Positions 1 through 11,221 of a DNA stretch of 37,903 nt are shown here, one piece after another. Position 1 is the first letter of the stretch. Each line of letters begins with the position of its first letter. The notes below the pieces were generated by a model. The model was not told the DNA's origin, did not search any database, and saw only the letters and a program-made list of their open reading frames with translations. The DNA is from Mastigamoeba balamuthi (Eukaryota; Evosea; Mastigamoebida; Mastigamoebidae). The stretch spans positions 817,871 to 855,773 of the forward strand of contig CACRSC010000472.1 of the NCBI GenBank assembly GCA_902651635.1. The letters run 5' to 3'. The translations under genes and the position numbers were made by a program.

Positions 1-31
1 CCCCCCCCCCCCCCCTCTCTCTCTCTCTCTC
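1..31. repeat. Poly-C and (CT)n simple repeat at window edge
   Basis: The window opens with 15 C followed by about eight CT dinucleotides. On the minus strand this is a GA/G tract. It lies inside what I read as the second intron of the WD-repeat gene, after a GC donor at position 65. Confidence 0.9.
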
Positions 32-439
32 CGTCTCCCTTGGGAGTGCTTCCCCCCCTGCGTGCCTCGTTGACCTCCTCTGCGCTGGGCGAGAGGGCAG
101 AGCAGTCGCTGCTGCGCATGACGACCTCGGGCCTGCGCGTGTCGAACACCGCCAGCGACCGCCCGACAGAGGCCACCACGCCGTGCTGCCAGAAGCACGC
201 GCTGTTCACCTGCAGTGGGCGTGAGCGGGGGGGCACCGTGGCAGTGGCCGGGGGGGGGAGGAGCGCACTGGGTCGCTGCGGGAGGCGACGAAGCAGCGGA
301 CGGCGCGCGGCTGGCGCAGGTCCCAGAGGCGCGCGGTGCCGTCGTCCGACGAGGTCACGGAGGTCCCCTGGCGAGGGCCGCGGCCCGCGCACACGTGCAG
401 CACGCTGGCGCTGTGCCCGACGAGTCTGCGCGCCTGCAT
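1..439 (-). CDS. WD40-repeat protein, WDR53-like, 5' part (partial)
   Basis: WD-repeat proteins are beta-propeller scaffolds. Two exons are visible: 269-439 and 66-209, joined in phase 0 across a 59-nt intron (210-268, GTGCGC...CTGCAG). The start is the ATG at 439, chosen because the WD unit follows directly (LVGHSASVLHV, then SDDGTARLWDLRQP, then VNSACFW). The second exon contains AVFDTRRPEVV and SAEEVNE. This resembles the WDR53 pattern of a VLDLR strand followed by EEIN, which is why I suggest WDR53; other WD families are possible. The exon appears to end at GAG followed by a GC donor (GCACGC at 65), and the gene then leaves the window. About 105 residues are seen. Confidence 0.6.
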
Positions 440-500
440 AGCTCCTGTCACAGCGGGAGATATTATGGTGACGTCATGGCACGATATTTGGATATTCAAA
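440..500 (-). promoter_or_regulatory. Putative promoter with GATATT cluster and CRE palindrome
   Basis: Directly upstream of the start at 439 lie three GATATT copies on the + strand (459-464, 483-488, 491-496) and a perfect TGACGTCA palindrome at 469-476, the classical CRE/bZIP site. The same GATATT/GATATC motif recurs upstream of many other starts in this window. The promoter role is inferred from position only. Confidence 0.4.
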
Positions 501-858
501 CACAAGCGGCGATTGTGCACACGCCCGTGAAGAAGCATCGCCTGCTCCGAGCAGCAAGAAGACAGGGAGGATCGGTGGTGTGATGAATGAGGTTCGACCT
601 CACAATGTGGATTGTGGTACTCAAATGTACGGAACGCACGTCAGGTTCAATTGAGTTGTTATGACAAAACAGATAGTGGAGCAGACGCCACCAACAGTCT
701 GGCCGAGTGAACATCAGCACATGGGTGAGTGCAAGAACGGCACGGCGCAGGAGCAGCAGCAGCAGCGAGTAAGCCCAGCCAGGTAACGTTCCTCTGATTC
801 CGAAGTCGTGTTAGCTTGCTTGCAACCTCGCGAGTGTCGCCCCGACGCAGGCGTGCGC
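501..858. other. Intergenic, 3' side of TFIIIC gene
   Basis: This lies between the promoter of the WD gene and the stop codon of the TFIIIC gene, both transcribed leftward. Composition is more balanced than in the genes. No exon with recognisable protein content was found. Confidence 0.5.
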
Positions 859-3800
859 TCACTGGGGAGCGGGCATGGCCTGCTCGCCCTGCACGGGCGG
901 CTGCGGCTGCGAGTCGATTACGGGCATGGTCTTGCACAGCACGGGGAAGTAGTGCCGCGTGGTCGTGAACGCCTCGTCGCAGGCCCCGTCGCTGCGGTCG
1001 CAGCCGTCGTCGTCGGCCCCCGGCGCCACCAGCCGCACCTCGGGCGACGAGAACAGCGTCACCGCAGCCGCGGGCGCGTGCGAGAGCGCGCGCCACGTGA
1101 CGCGCCCCTCGGCCTCGAGCACGTCGAGCATCTCGCGCACGACCTGCGCCGACAGCGGCACCTGCGCAGCGAGGGCGGCCTCCGCGATGCCCGGGCTGCG
1201 CATCACGATGCACTGCAGGCGCAGCAGCGCAGACGACGTCAGCCGCTCGTTGACGTCGTACGACCCCGTCGACGCCAGAGGGCTCAGGTACGGCCGCAGC
1301 GGCCCGCCGGCGCACGTCACGCGGCCCCCGGCGTTGGCCAGCAGCGCGAACGGCGCCGCGGCCCCGGAGGTCTGGCTGTCGAGCCGCACGACCTCCCCGG
1401 CGGCCTCGAGCGCACGCAGCGCCACGGCGTCGTCGCTGTCGTCCGCGACCGGCCGCACGCCGGTCCTCCCGGCGCTCGCAAGCCTCGCGCGGGCCTCGTC
1501 GATGGCGGCGACAGAGAGCGGGAGCGCCGGGGCCTCGCCCGCAGCCGCCGAGGCGCGCTGCTGCGGGGGCGCCAGCGGCGCGGCGGGGTCCTCGGCGAGC
1601 AGGGGGCAGCGGTCGAACAGCGGCCCGACGAAGCGCGGGATGACCTCGACGGCGTCGCTGCGGTCGAAGAGCAGGCTCGTGGGGTCGTCGGCGCGCAGCC
1701 TGCGGTACCTGTTCTCCGCCGTGGCGCTGCGGACGGTCAGGAGGTCCTCCTTGTCCTCAGGCTGGATCAGGTGCGCCACGACGCTCGAGTGCGGCATCGC
1801 GTGGCTCTTGCGCTTGCCCGACTTGTCCCCCGCGCCAGCGCCGCCGCCGCCCCCGGCGCCGTGAGCGGCGACGCCGGAGACGCGGTCGCGCGGGGCGAGC
1901 GTGACGTCGCCGAGGACGCTGAGCATCGCCGCCTGCCACATGGCGCCGCCCGTGGGCCCCGGCGTGATGAGCACGCTGGTGCCCTCGGCGGCCGCGCGCT
2001 CGAGGCGCTGCTGGAACTCGGCGGCCTCGCGCCAGAGCTCCTCGGGGAACCCCGTCTCACCGATGTACTGCCAGAACCTGGCCGTCAGCATGTACGAGCG
2101 CGCGCTGTCCGAGTTCCAGTTGCGGCCGATGAGCCCCGCGCTGGCGAGCAGAACGCGCGTGCGCTCGGTCTGCGAGATGACGCCGAGCGTCGTGCTGCGC
2201 GCCAGCGCCTGGTCGCACTCGGTCTCGGTGACGCCGAGGAAGCTGACCATGTTGTCGAACGCCGGCAGCATCTCGGGGTCCATCGACGCGATGGCCGACG
2301 CCAGGCGCGTCGACGCCGGCAGCGGCGCCTCACTGACGTAGACGACCTTGTACGCCGCCAGCATCTCCTGCACCGTCCGCGGCAGCTCCTCGGGCACCAC
2401 CCCCCTGCACACCTCCTCCACGTCGGACATGAGGCACGCCAGCGCCCTGCGCCCCACGGGCCTGTGTATCAGCGCCTGCATTCGTCCGAACCCGCTGTGA
2501 GACGCGGCGACAAGAGGGGGGCCGAGGACGGGCCTTGAGGCGGAGCGCGGCGTCGCGGGGGCTGATGCCGAGCTCGGCGGCGACGGCGGACCACGTGGTC
2601 TGCGGCCACTTGGTGCGGTACTTGCCGCCGTTGTTGGCGCGGCACTGGTGTATGAACTCGTCGAGCAGGCGCTGGTCGGTCGCGGGCGCCCACACGCGCC
2701 GGATGGGCCTCGGCCGCGAGATCTTGGCCGGCGCCGCCATCTCCTCGCGCGCGGCGCTGTCGTCGCCGTCGGCGACCTGCGAGCCCTGGTCCTCCTGCTG
2801 CTGCTCGGGCCCCGCGTTCTCCTTGGCCCTGCGGCGGCTCTTGTACGCGCGCACGTGCGGCAGGTCCGCCGAGGCCTCGTCGGCGTCGTCCTCGGCGTCG
2901 TCGGCCGCTGACGCCGCGCCGCCGCGCGGGACAGACGTGGAGGAGCGGGCGGCCCGGCGGCGGGCCTTGAGCATGATCATGCGGTTGGTGCTCCAGTTGC
3001 GCCTGTGGCAGATGTGCTGGTGGAAGAGCTGCACTTGCATGGCGCTGAGGCCGACGGCGGCGCCCACGTCGGCGGCCTCGCTGAGCGAGAGCGGGTGCAG
3101 CAGGGGGTCGGGCGGCATGTGCGAGACGAGGTACGCGCGGATCTGCTTGCTGACCTTGGGGATCGAGTCGCTCCAGAAGTTGTGCACAAAGAGCTCGCCG
3201 ACCTCGGGCACGACGACGAGGTGCTGCGGGATGCGCCACTCACTCTGCGGCGTGCACGACGCGTGGCGCGCCGTCTGCGTCCCCACGCGCGCGGCGACGT
3301 TGCGCGAGACGAACTCGAGCGTCTTCCAGTACTGCTGCACGTCGGCCGCCGTCCGGAACGCGAACTCGCGCTTGAGGACCTTGTCGGGGCCCTCGAGCCC
3401 GTCGTAGAAGTGAGCGCGGGGGAACAGCGAGAGCTCCGCGACGCGGTTGACGTTGACGGCCTCTGCGCCCGTGGGCACGTCGAGCGAGACGAGCCCGAGG
3501 CGGGCGAGCATGTGGATGAGGTTGCAGAAGCGCCTGCTGCTGCGGCTCGAGCTGACGATGCGGCCCGTGAGGTCCGGCGGCAGGTCGCCGACGAGCGTGT
3601 GCTCGGCGTCGCCGGCCTTGACGTTCATGTCGGCCGGGCAGGCGCCGATCAGCTTGAGGAACAGCCCGACGCTCATCTTCATGATCAGCTCGACGACCGT
3701 GTGGCGCTTCTGCGTCAGCTCGACCTCGGGGGGCCCCGACTGCGGCCCCGCCGCGTCGTCCCTGTCGCCCAGGAACCTCCGCAGCAGCATCTCGCTCGAC

Positions 3801-6800
3801 ACGCCCGTCGCAGGCGCAGCGGGAGCCGCCAGCTTGTCGCCCTGCGCGAACGAGCGCAGTGTGGGGTCGCCCTCGACCATGACGCTCCACAGGAACGTGT
3901 GCATCAGCCGCGCTCGCGCGAGGCGCGGGCGCACGAAGCCCAGCTCGATCATCTCGGCCATGCGCTGCCCGCGCTCCTTGTTGACCGTCGTCGGCGGGCG
4001 GCGCGGAAGGCTCTCGACGCGCTCGACGGGCATCGCGGCGAGGCGCTGCGTCTCCTTGGCCGCGCGCATCTTCATGCTGCGGTCGCAGCGCTTGGCGACG
4101 CGCTTGAAGTACATGCTCGGCAGCATCTTCTGGTACTCGGCCAGCTCCTCCTTGGTCACGTCCGCCACCACAAACACGTTGAAGTCGTGCGGCTTGCCCT
4201 GCGTCGTCAGCCCCCTGCGCGGGTGGGGCGGTTGTGGGGCGCTGTGTGAGGCGAGGAGGACGAGCTCGTGCACGCGGCGTACGAGATGGTCAGCAGGCGC
4301 ATCTTGTCCTGCCCGATGCTGCGCGCCAGCCTCTTGATGATCTTCTGGTCCAGCACATTCCCGTTCTCGCATTCGGCTGTGTGCGGGACGGGCCGGTGAG
4401 CGCTGGAAGCAGGTACGCTGGGGGAGAAGGCGTCATGGCGGCGGAACAGGGGCACCTAGGTACTGGCGTGCGTCAAACTGCTCAACGATGCGGTTCTTGC
4501 GGACAAAATCGAGCAGGAGCTCCTGCCGCCTGACCGTCTGCACGCTCGTCGGGACCCTCTGCGGCTTCTGCTGCGCAGGCTGCGCAGGCTGCGCCACCTC
4601 CTCAGAGGCCGCCACGGCCACCTCGTCGTTGGGGGCCGTGTTCGGCGCCTGCTCTTCCGCTGTCGTCGCAGCCGCGACCGCAGCCGCTGCCGTTGTTGGC
4701 TGTGCCTCCTGCGGAGCTGCGGTGGCCGAGGCCTCGGCAGAAGCGGTAGCGGCAGGGGCCTCTGGAGCGGGCGACTGCTCGGCGGGGGGCTCTGCCAGCG
4801 GCTGTTCCTCCGCAGGGGCCTTGCTGCGCTTGCGCGGGGGCTCGGGCGTCGAGTCGGAGCGCTTCGGAGGCGGACGCTTCTTCTCGCTGAAGAGGGACTG
4901 CTCGGGGATGGCCCCGGGGCCCTCGGCGTCGAGGCGCTGGTTGCGCTGCTGCGGCGTCATCAGGCGGTAGCACGTCGACTTGCCAACGAGCTCGGCGAAC
5001 TTGACGATGCCGTAGCGCGAGGGCAGCTCGCTGATGAGCTTGTCGAGCACCTTGCTCTTGAGCCCCAGCGACTCGCAGATGTCCTTCTGGTGCAGCCCCC
5101 CGGGGCTCGAGGCGATCATCTGCAGGATCTGCTGCTCGAGCGACATCTCCTCGTACATCCCCTGCGCCACCTCTGCGCCCGCGGCCTCGTCCTCCTCCTC
5201 GTTCTCCTCGTCGTCCGCCGCCGACGCCGCGATCGCTGCGTCGGGCTGCGGCGACGTCGACGCCGACTGGCGCGGGGACGGTGCCTCCGACGCCTGCTGC
5301 TGCTGCTGCTGCGAGAGGCGCCAGAAGACGACGCTGCCAGTGCCGCAGACACCGCGGTAGCACTCGATCTGGGGGAACTGGGCGATGTGGTCGCGGACCC
5401 ATCGCCAGCGCTTCTTGACCGAGCGCGGCTCGAGCGACGTCATGCGCCGGCGCAGGTTCGCGAGTATGAGGGCCTCGGGCATCGTGTGGTCCTTCTGCTG
5501 GCCGAGCACCGCGACGACGTGCTTGATCGTGTCGAGGTTCGTGTGAAACGTGCGGCTCTCCCACGGGCAGTCCGTGAAGCGCCACAGGCGGATGCTCTTG
5601 GTGTTGATAAACGCCTTGGCCTTGGTGGGGCCCTTGGCCAGCACGCTGCGCCGCTCGACGAGTCCGTACGCCCACAGGAACTTGATCGGGTAGAACACCT
5701 GCTTGGGCGTGCGCCCCAGCTCGCGCGCAAGGTCCGTCTGCAGCACGCCCTCTGCCCGGTGCCGCGCGATCGCCTCGAGCGCCTCGAGGTTCGGCATCGA
5801 CAGGTCCAGCCCGCGAGCGCTCAGCCCCAGCACCCGCGCACGGGCCGCCGGCGAGGCCTTGAGCACAACGGTGTCGTCGCTGCGTCGCCAGTCGGACCAC
5901 GCGGCGTCCGAGGCGGCCAGGCGCACGAAGCCGTCGAAGCACGACGACGTGGCCTCGTCGAGGCGGCGCTTGGCGCCCGCCCGGGCAGGGGCTCCGCTCG
6001 AGGACCGCGACCTCGGCGTGGCGGCGCTGGGGGCGTCGCTGCCGCTGCTGCTGTCGTCGTCGTCCTCGCCCTCGTCCTCGTAGTCGGACGACGACGAGTC
6101 CCCGTCGTCGTCATCGTCGTCGTCGTCGCCTCGCTTTCTCTTGCGGCCACGGTGCTTCTTTTCGGCGGTCTTCTTGCTCTTGGGCTTGGGCTTGCTCTTG
6201 TGGGTTTTGCTCTTGGGATCCTTGTCTCCCTGGAAGACATGAAGACTGATGAGAAAACGGAAACGCAAGATTTGTGGATTCGTGAATCTGGAGAGATATT
6301 TCCATTGATGAGGTCATTATATTCCGATTTGTACAGCAGACCGGGGAGGTCCTGGAGGTCTGGGGGGGTTGCTGAGGGGGCACATACACACCTGCTGCGG
6401 GATGTAGGAGCGGTACGCGATGACGGGGGACGTGTCGGGCGCCCCGACGATGGCGCGCCACAGGGCCACGCGCTGCGCGTCGTCGAGCGCCACGCCGCGC
6501 GCTGCCATCAACGCCCAGACGTTCCTGGGGGCGCTCTCACACACGCGGCAGCCTGGCAGCCCCCGTGCGTGTTGCACGCGACGTTGCGTCAGGGGGACAG
6601 GGATAGGGAGCCGGCGGTGCCAGTGTGGGCAAGGGAATTGGCACTGACACATCGCCCCCCTGTGGGCAGCGACAGGCAAGGGAATGATGACACGACACAG
6701 GGGTTTCTTTGGCTCGTGGTGGCGCGCAGGGGGGGTTTTAGGATGCGTGTGCACCTTGGCTGCCCTCGAGCGAGACCTCTTCGGCGAGGACAAGGAGGAG

Positions 6801-6809
6801 GCGGTCCAT
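859..6809 (-). CDS. Transcription factor IIIC largest subunit (GTF3C1/TFC3-like)
   Basis: TFIIIC220 binds the B box of tRNA promoters in the nucleus for RNA polymerase III. Exons: 6755-6809, 6392-6552, 4456-6229, 4283-4376, 2534-4214, 859-2475. All join in frame to 1793 codons (human about 2100). The 55-nt first exon reads MDRLLLVLAEEVSLEG, matching the human N-terminus MDALESLLDEVALEG, and exon 2 holds ALWRAI like human LWRAL. After a basic/acidic low-complexity stretch (about 75-150, eight Asp) comes the B-block winged helix at about 222-270 (EGVLQTDLARELG, then QVFYPIKFL). A second winged-helix-like piece spans the exon 3-5 joins (LDQKIIKRLARSIG). A Myb/SANT-like segment lies at about 1197-1255 (TTWSAVAAELGISPRDA). 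The last intron (2476-2533) needs a GC donor and is the least certain join. Confidence 0.85.
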
Positions 6810-6956
6810 TGGCCGTAGGAGGTGTCACGCGTGCCTCAGGGTGGAAGTACAGGCGGAGCGCGCCGGTCGCCGGAGGCTGAGGATCGAAGCCCCCACCCTC
6901 AAGTTTCTTTGCGATAAAAAGTGAATCTCCTGTTTAAAAATAACATATCAAAATCT
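6810..6956 (-). promoter_or_regulatory. Probable promoter of the TFIIIC gene
   Basis: This 147-bp spacer separates the ATG at 6809 from the stop of the upstream gene. It contains an AT-rich stretch (6918-6960) with GATATG and a run of T/A on the coding strand, unlike the GC-rich flanks. The role is inferred from position. Confidence 0.3.
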
Positions 6957-7912
6957 TCATTTGTTCTCGCTCTTGTTTGCGAAGCCCCTGTGCGTCTCGC
7001 CCAGCGTGAGTTGTCGCCCCTCCTGCTGCTGCCTGCCGGGGGGAGGGAAGGGTAGACGTGAGCTGCGCCTGTGAGCTTGCTGTGGTGTCTGTACTGGAAC
7101 AGGGCGATCTGGGCGTAGTCCACGTCGCTGAGCGTGCGCCTCCGGACGCGCAGCGCCCCCAGAGCAGCCGCCGTCGGCTTGGGCTGCCCCTGCACAGACA
7201 TCGTGGCAGCCGGCTGCACCCTGACGGGCTGCGCCTGCCCCGGCTGCGATGCCGTCAGCATGACTGTCCTCGTCGCCCACCTGGCTCTGTTTCCAACGCA
7301 ATTTCTCGGTGACTCAACGCAGGCCAGCCAAAACAAGAAAATAAAAGCGCCAAAACGGGCCCTCGCGGGTGATCTATTTGCGGCGCACCCGTCCGACAGC
7401 GTTAGCGGCCCTCCGGCAACAGGCTCGAGCTTCGGCAGCAGCCTTTTACCCGCCCCTCGTCAATGGATATTTCCGGCGCCAGCCCGCACCCGCGGCCGGG
7501 GGGGGGGAGCAAGATGAGGGAGGGCGCTGGCGCACGTATGGGTGGCGTGGGCCGCGAACCCCGGAGGGCACGCGCCCACGGACCAGCGGCGCACCTCGCT
7601 GCTCCCGCACGAGCCCCCCAGCGGCGGCGGGTCCGCGGGCGGCGGCAGGAACCCGAAGCCCACTGCGCAGGCGCCGCCCACGGCACCCCCGCCGCCGGCC
7701 AGCGAGTCGAGGGCCTCGGCGGGCGCCGCCGCGGGCTGCTGCGGGGGCGGCGGCACGGCGGGGGCGAGGCCGCCGGGGGCCGCGAAGGTCAGCGTGCGCA
7801 GGAGGCCCTCGACCTGGGGCAGCGCGACGTCGACGAGGTCCGGGCGGCTGGCGCACTGGCGCTCGATGTCCTCGAGCACGCTCTCGAGCTTGCGCAGCGA
7901 CGCGGCCTCCAT
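6957..7912 (-). CDS. Hypothetical protein, 212 aa
   Basis: I do not recognise this family. Three exons fit: 7536-7912, 7095-7280, 6957-7032, with in-frame joins across a 255-nt intron and a 62-nt intron (donor GTACAG, acceptor GGCAG). The N-terminus is a short amphipathic helix (MEAASLRKLESVLEDIERQC) followed by a Pro/Ala/Gly-rich, probably disordered stretch with VPPPPQQPAAAP. The C-terminus is basic then polar: RVRRRTLSDVDYAQIALFQ, a Q run created by the splice, and a tail ending FANKSENK. The last join is well supported because it turns two shadow frames into one clean tail. The first acceptor could be a few bases away. There are no membrane segments. Confidence 0.5.
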
Positions 7913-8728
7913 GGATGGCCCTTTGGGGGGTCGCGCGGGCGTGGGGTGCGGGAGGTGACTGACTGCACGAGATATTTTCCGGGAGGGGGATTGCGTATCT
8001 GGCACGGCCGAGAATCCGAATACCATACAAAATTTTATATCGTGGCGTTCAGGGCTCCTGAAAAAGTGTTTACCGGCGTTTTGAAAAAGAAATAAACCCC
8101 GCGTGGGGCTGCGCAAGGGCGTTAGGACTTGGGGGAGAGCGCGGTCGGGGGTCGCAGAGTGGGCCCTGACGGTGTGTGAGCGTCTGTAACGGGCCGGGGA
8201 TGCGCAGAGAGGCCCTGACAGATGACTTGGGGTCAGTTTTACTCGATTATGTTACTTCGGGCTGAAAGACACCCGAGGGCGCACCGGTCCACGGGCGGTT
8301 GGGTGCCCGGCAGAATGTCGTGCGATAGGAACGCCATGCTCCCACGGCAGACTGCATCAGTCGAGTGGCAGGTAATATAGAATTTTTCTAATGTCCGTCG
8401 AAGTGAGATACGCCGAGACGAAGCAGACCCAAATTCGGGAGTGACACACGCGTGATCCTGGGGCGCGCCTGCGAGCTGGTGGCCCAAACGGTGAAGATTC
8501 GATTCATTATTTTTAATAGTTTGTTCTTTTTTCTCCTCGCTTGTTGCGTTTTGCGCTTGTCCCGCTCCACTCCACTGACTCTCACGCTCCCGGGAGCGCT
8601 GCGGGGCACCCACGACATGGCCGGCCAATCGCCCCCGCACACAGAGGTGCCTCGCTCCCCCGTGCCTGACCGCCACCGCTGATCCGCGCCTGTGTGGTTG
8701 CTGTGCTGGTGCTGCACCACTGCTGGAA
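7913..8728. other. Divergent intergenic region, 816 bp
   Basis: This separates the minus gene starting at 7912 from the plus gene starting at 8729, so it probably carries both promoters. A GATATT lies at 7971-7976, about 60 bp upstream of the minus start. AT-rich stretches occur at 8020-8098 and 8500-8540. No convincing exon was seen. A non-coding first exon of the plus gene cannot be excluded. Confidence 0.4.
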
Positions 8729-10112
8729 ATGCCGCCGCTGCCTCGCGACCGCGTGCTGTCGCCCTGTCATTCGCCGCAGGTGGACAGCCCCAGGCTGATG
8801 CTGTCGTTCCGCGCGCTCACGCAGAGCACGAAGCACCCCGTCCGCACACATGCCGCCCTCCCTCTCCCCCCTCTCGGTCGCCGTGCAGTCGCCGGGCGAG
8901 ACTCGATTGACTCGCTCGCGCCGCGGGCGGCAACGCGCGGCTAACATTGAAACAAACGCCCCTCCTCTCGGGCCTCGGCCAGATGGAGATGTTGATCAGC
9001 AGGACCTGGAGGGAGCAGCACCGCCTGTCGCGGGAGGACGTCGTGGCCGCGTGCCTTGCATCGCGCGTCTGCCACAGCGGCACGCTCGCGGGTGCGCAGG
9101 CCCGCTCCCCCTCGCCCTCGCCCTCGCCCTCGCCCTCGCCGCAGCCAATGCTGTGCGGGTGGCGGGCACGCACGTGCACAGCGCAGCAAACGTCCCTGCG
9201 CCCCCTGCAGAGATCTCTTGCGACTCGTGCGGGCCGGTGCTGTCCATCGTTGTCGACGAGCAGGCGCAGGCCAAGAGCGCGCACGGCACTGGAGACCGCG
9301 AGAGGTTCTGCTTCCGCGTGCGCTGCGCTTGCAGGTACAGCGCCTGGGTCCTTTCTCCCGCGCCCTTCTTCTTCTTTTTCCAGGGTTAAAGGACGACGAC
9401 GTGTCAACGCTCCTCCTAGTAACACTTCCACCGGCTCGGCCATCGTCGCGGCGTGCAGGCACAGGTTCGACCAGGAGCTCGTCGTGGTCGCGGACATCGG
9501 GGGCACCCAGGCCATCGCGGGCCCGTTCAACATGCCCACGGGCCAGCCGAAAGGAGCACCGCGGAGGAACAGGCAAAGGCCGGGGCGCCACCCCGACGAT
9601 GACACGCCTGACAGAGGAGCCACGGAGTATGGCTCGGAGACGTCCCCGCCGCCGGCCAGCGCCTGGATGCCGCCGCAGCCGCCGCAGCAGGGACAGCAGC
9701 AGCAGCAGCAGCAGCACGGGGCATTGGTCGTTGTAGTCAACGTTTTGAACGCGACATTGCCGGTCCAGGAGATCGAGGCGCACCTTCTCGTCTTCAAGCA
9801 GACGCTGGCGGCTGCGGGGGCGTCGCCGGTCCAATTCATGTACCACGTCGACCCGCAGGAGAGCCGTGCGTGCTCTCCTCCCTCTGGCCCCTCGCAGAGC
9901 AGCCATTTTGGGTGTGCTTGCTTTATGCTGAACATACACACTCGTACACCGCCACCGTAGCTGAGGCCGGGTGCCATACCGCGTGGATCGTGACGCCGTT
10001 CAAGGACGTGCCAGGCGCCCTGATTGCCAAGTCGCTTTGGGAGAAGCACCTGGTAAACTACGGCGTGATGCAGCTGTTCCGGTCGCTGTTGACGGTCGTC
10101 ACCCCGATATGA
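8729..10112 (+). CDS. p53-family-like DNA-binding domain protein, 347 aa
   Basis: The p53 fold is an immunoglobulin-like beta sandwich that binds DNA. Exons 8729-8839, 8983-9091, 9145-9334, 9384-9865 and 9961-10112 join exactly in frame to 348 codons including the stop. In order the product matches the p53 domain: EDVVAACLASRVC (55-67) against TEVVRRCPHHERC; HSAANVPAPP (85-94) against HSVVVPYEPP; CDSCGPVLSIVVDE (99-112) against CNSSC...RPILTIITLED; FRVRCACRVKGRRR (130-143) against EVRVCACPGRDRR. The Zn-ligand Cys pairs and the basic DNA-contact end are largely kept. The His of CPHH is replaced and the loop before CNSSC is shorter. After residue 150 come Pro/Gln-rich linker, poly-Q, and an unrecognised ~85-residue C-terminal domain. 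No tetramerisation helix was seen. The start is the first in-frame ATG; exons further upstream are possible. Confidence 0.5.
9109..9138 (+). repeat. CCCTCG hexanucleotide repeat, 5 copies
   Basis: Five perfect CCCTCG units sit inside the 53-nt second intron of the p53-like gene (9092-9144), where they supply the pyrimidine tract before the acceptor. Length variation here would not alter the protein but could affect splicing. Confidence 0.9.
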
Positions 10113-11221
10113 CCCGCTCCACACGCACGTCGCCGCACAACTGCGCCTCCTCCTCACTTAATTCCTCCCCTAGTCCGAGCCGTGCACGCGCAATACATGG
10201 CTATCAGTATTCAATTCGGCGAGAAACAAAGCAAAGTCCGGGGGACGACCCCCCGCAACCCGCTTTCTCGGCCCACGTACGGGTGCTGCTGCGCGTGCCA
10301 CGCCCCGCCGCGTGCACTCGGCACGCCTGGCGGTCTCGTCGAGCCCGCCTGCCTCGTTGCGCCCAGCCGGGGGCGTGTGTGCCTGCAAAATGATTCACAG
10401 TTGGGCGGGCTTTCTTTACTTTACGCAGATGGGATGAAACTGTGGGGTCCGTTTCGCGAACGGCGGGAGCGTGGGCAACAGGGCACGGGCACGACTGCGG
10501 GGGACTTTGGCGCTGTGTGGTCCTGGGTGGATGGGTGCGAGGGAACGGGACGGCGGGCAGGTGCCGTTACAGAGGTTTTTGGCCCCTTTTGTACTATTGC
10601 GATTTACCCCCAAAGAGCTCCTCAGAATCCCATCCGAAATATCTTATCTGAGAACACGTCAAGGCAGCCCCTGCTGGGGTCGGCTCAGCCAGCGGGCCAA
10701 TGGTCATATCAGTTTCTTTGACAGAGGTTCTCGGTCGATTTCGTTTTGGAGTCTAGAACTCCCTGCACCTCTCTCAAACCCCAAACCCCGTTGCCGCAGG
10801 TTCCAGGCCGCTGTGCGCTCGGTGGGATGTGCGTGTTGAATGCGAGCCGTAACTTCATATCTGCGAAAGGTTAATATCGCGATGTGAAATCCATCCGCAT
10901 GGATCTGCCTCTGTCCATTCCACTCTTGCACCTTCCGTGGGAATCTTCCGAGCATAGAGGGCGCCTGCAAGTGCCCTCCAGCACGTGGCAATACGTGGGT
11001 GCTCCGAGCGCCACCCCCGCATATCCGGGATTGCGTTGGGGGGCAATCGCAAATATCGTGAATCTGCTGCCGAATCACTACTTCCTGTTCAGGCCGTGCG
11101 TTGCTTCGTCCCCCCACAGTCAGCCACAGTTGGGGGCGGAGGTTCAAAAAAAACAGTGCAGAAGGAAAATCGCAACAGCAGACGCCCCCCAAGAGTGACC
11201 CCAGTGCACAAGAGCGAGCAG
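10113..11221. other. Intergenic region, 1.1 kb
   Basis: This lies between the p53-like gene and the VTT gene, both on the plus strand. Only weak open frames are present. AATATC or ATATCC motifs occur at about 10636, 10868, 11021 and 11052, the last two 170-200 bp before the next start. I see no RNA gene or repeat. Confidence 0.4.

Noticed and set aside
808-2538. 576-codon open frame on the plus strand opposite the TFIIIC gene, and similar ones at 3005-4249 and 5090-6880
   Set aside because: They are Arg/Gly/Ala/Pro/His-rich mirror frames caused by high GC at third codon positions of the real minus-strand gene, with no domain content.
8947-9960. 337-codon plus-strand frame read straight through the p53-like region
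   Set aside because: It reads through two introns and switches out of the p53-like frame. The spliced model gives better motifs and exact frame.
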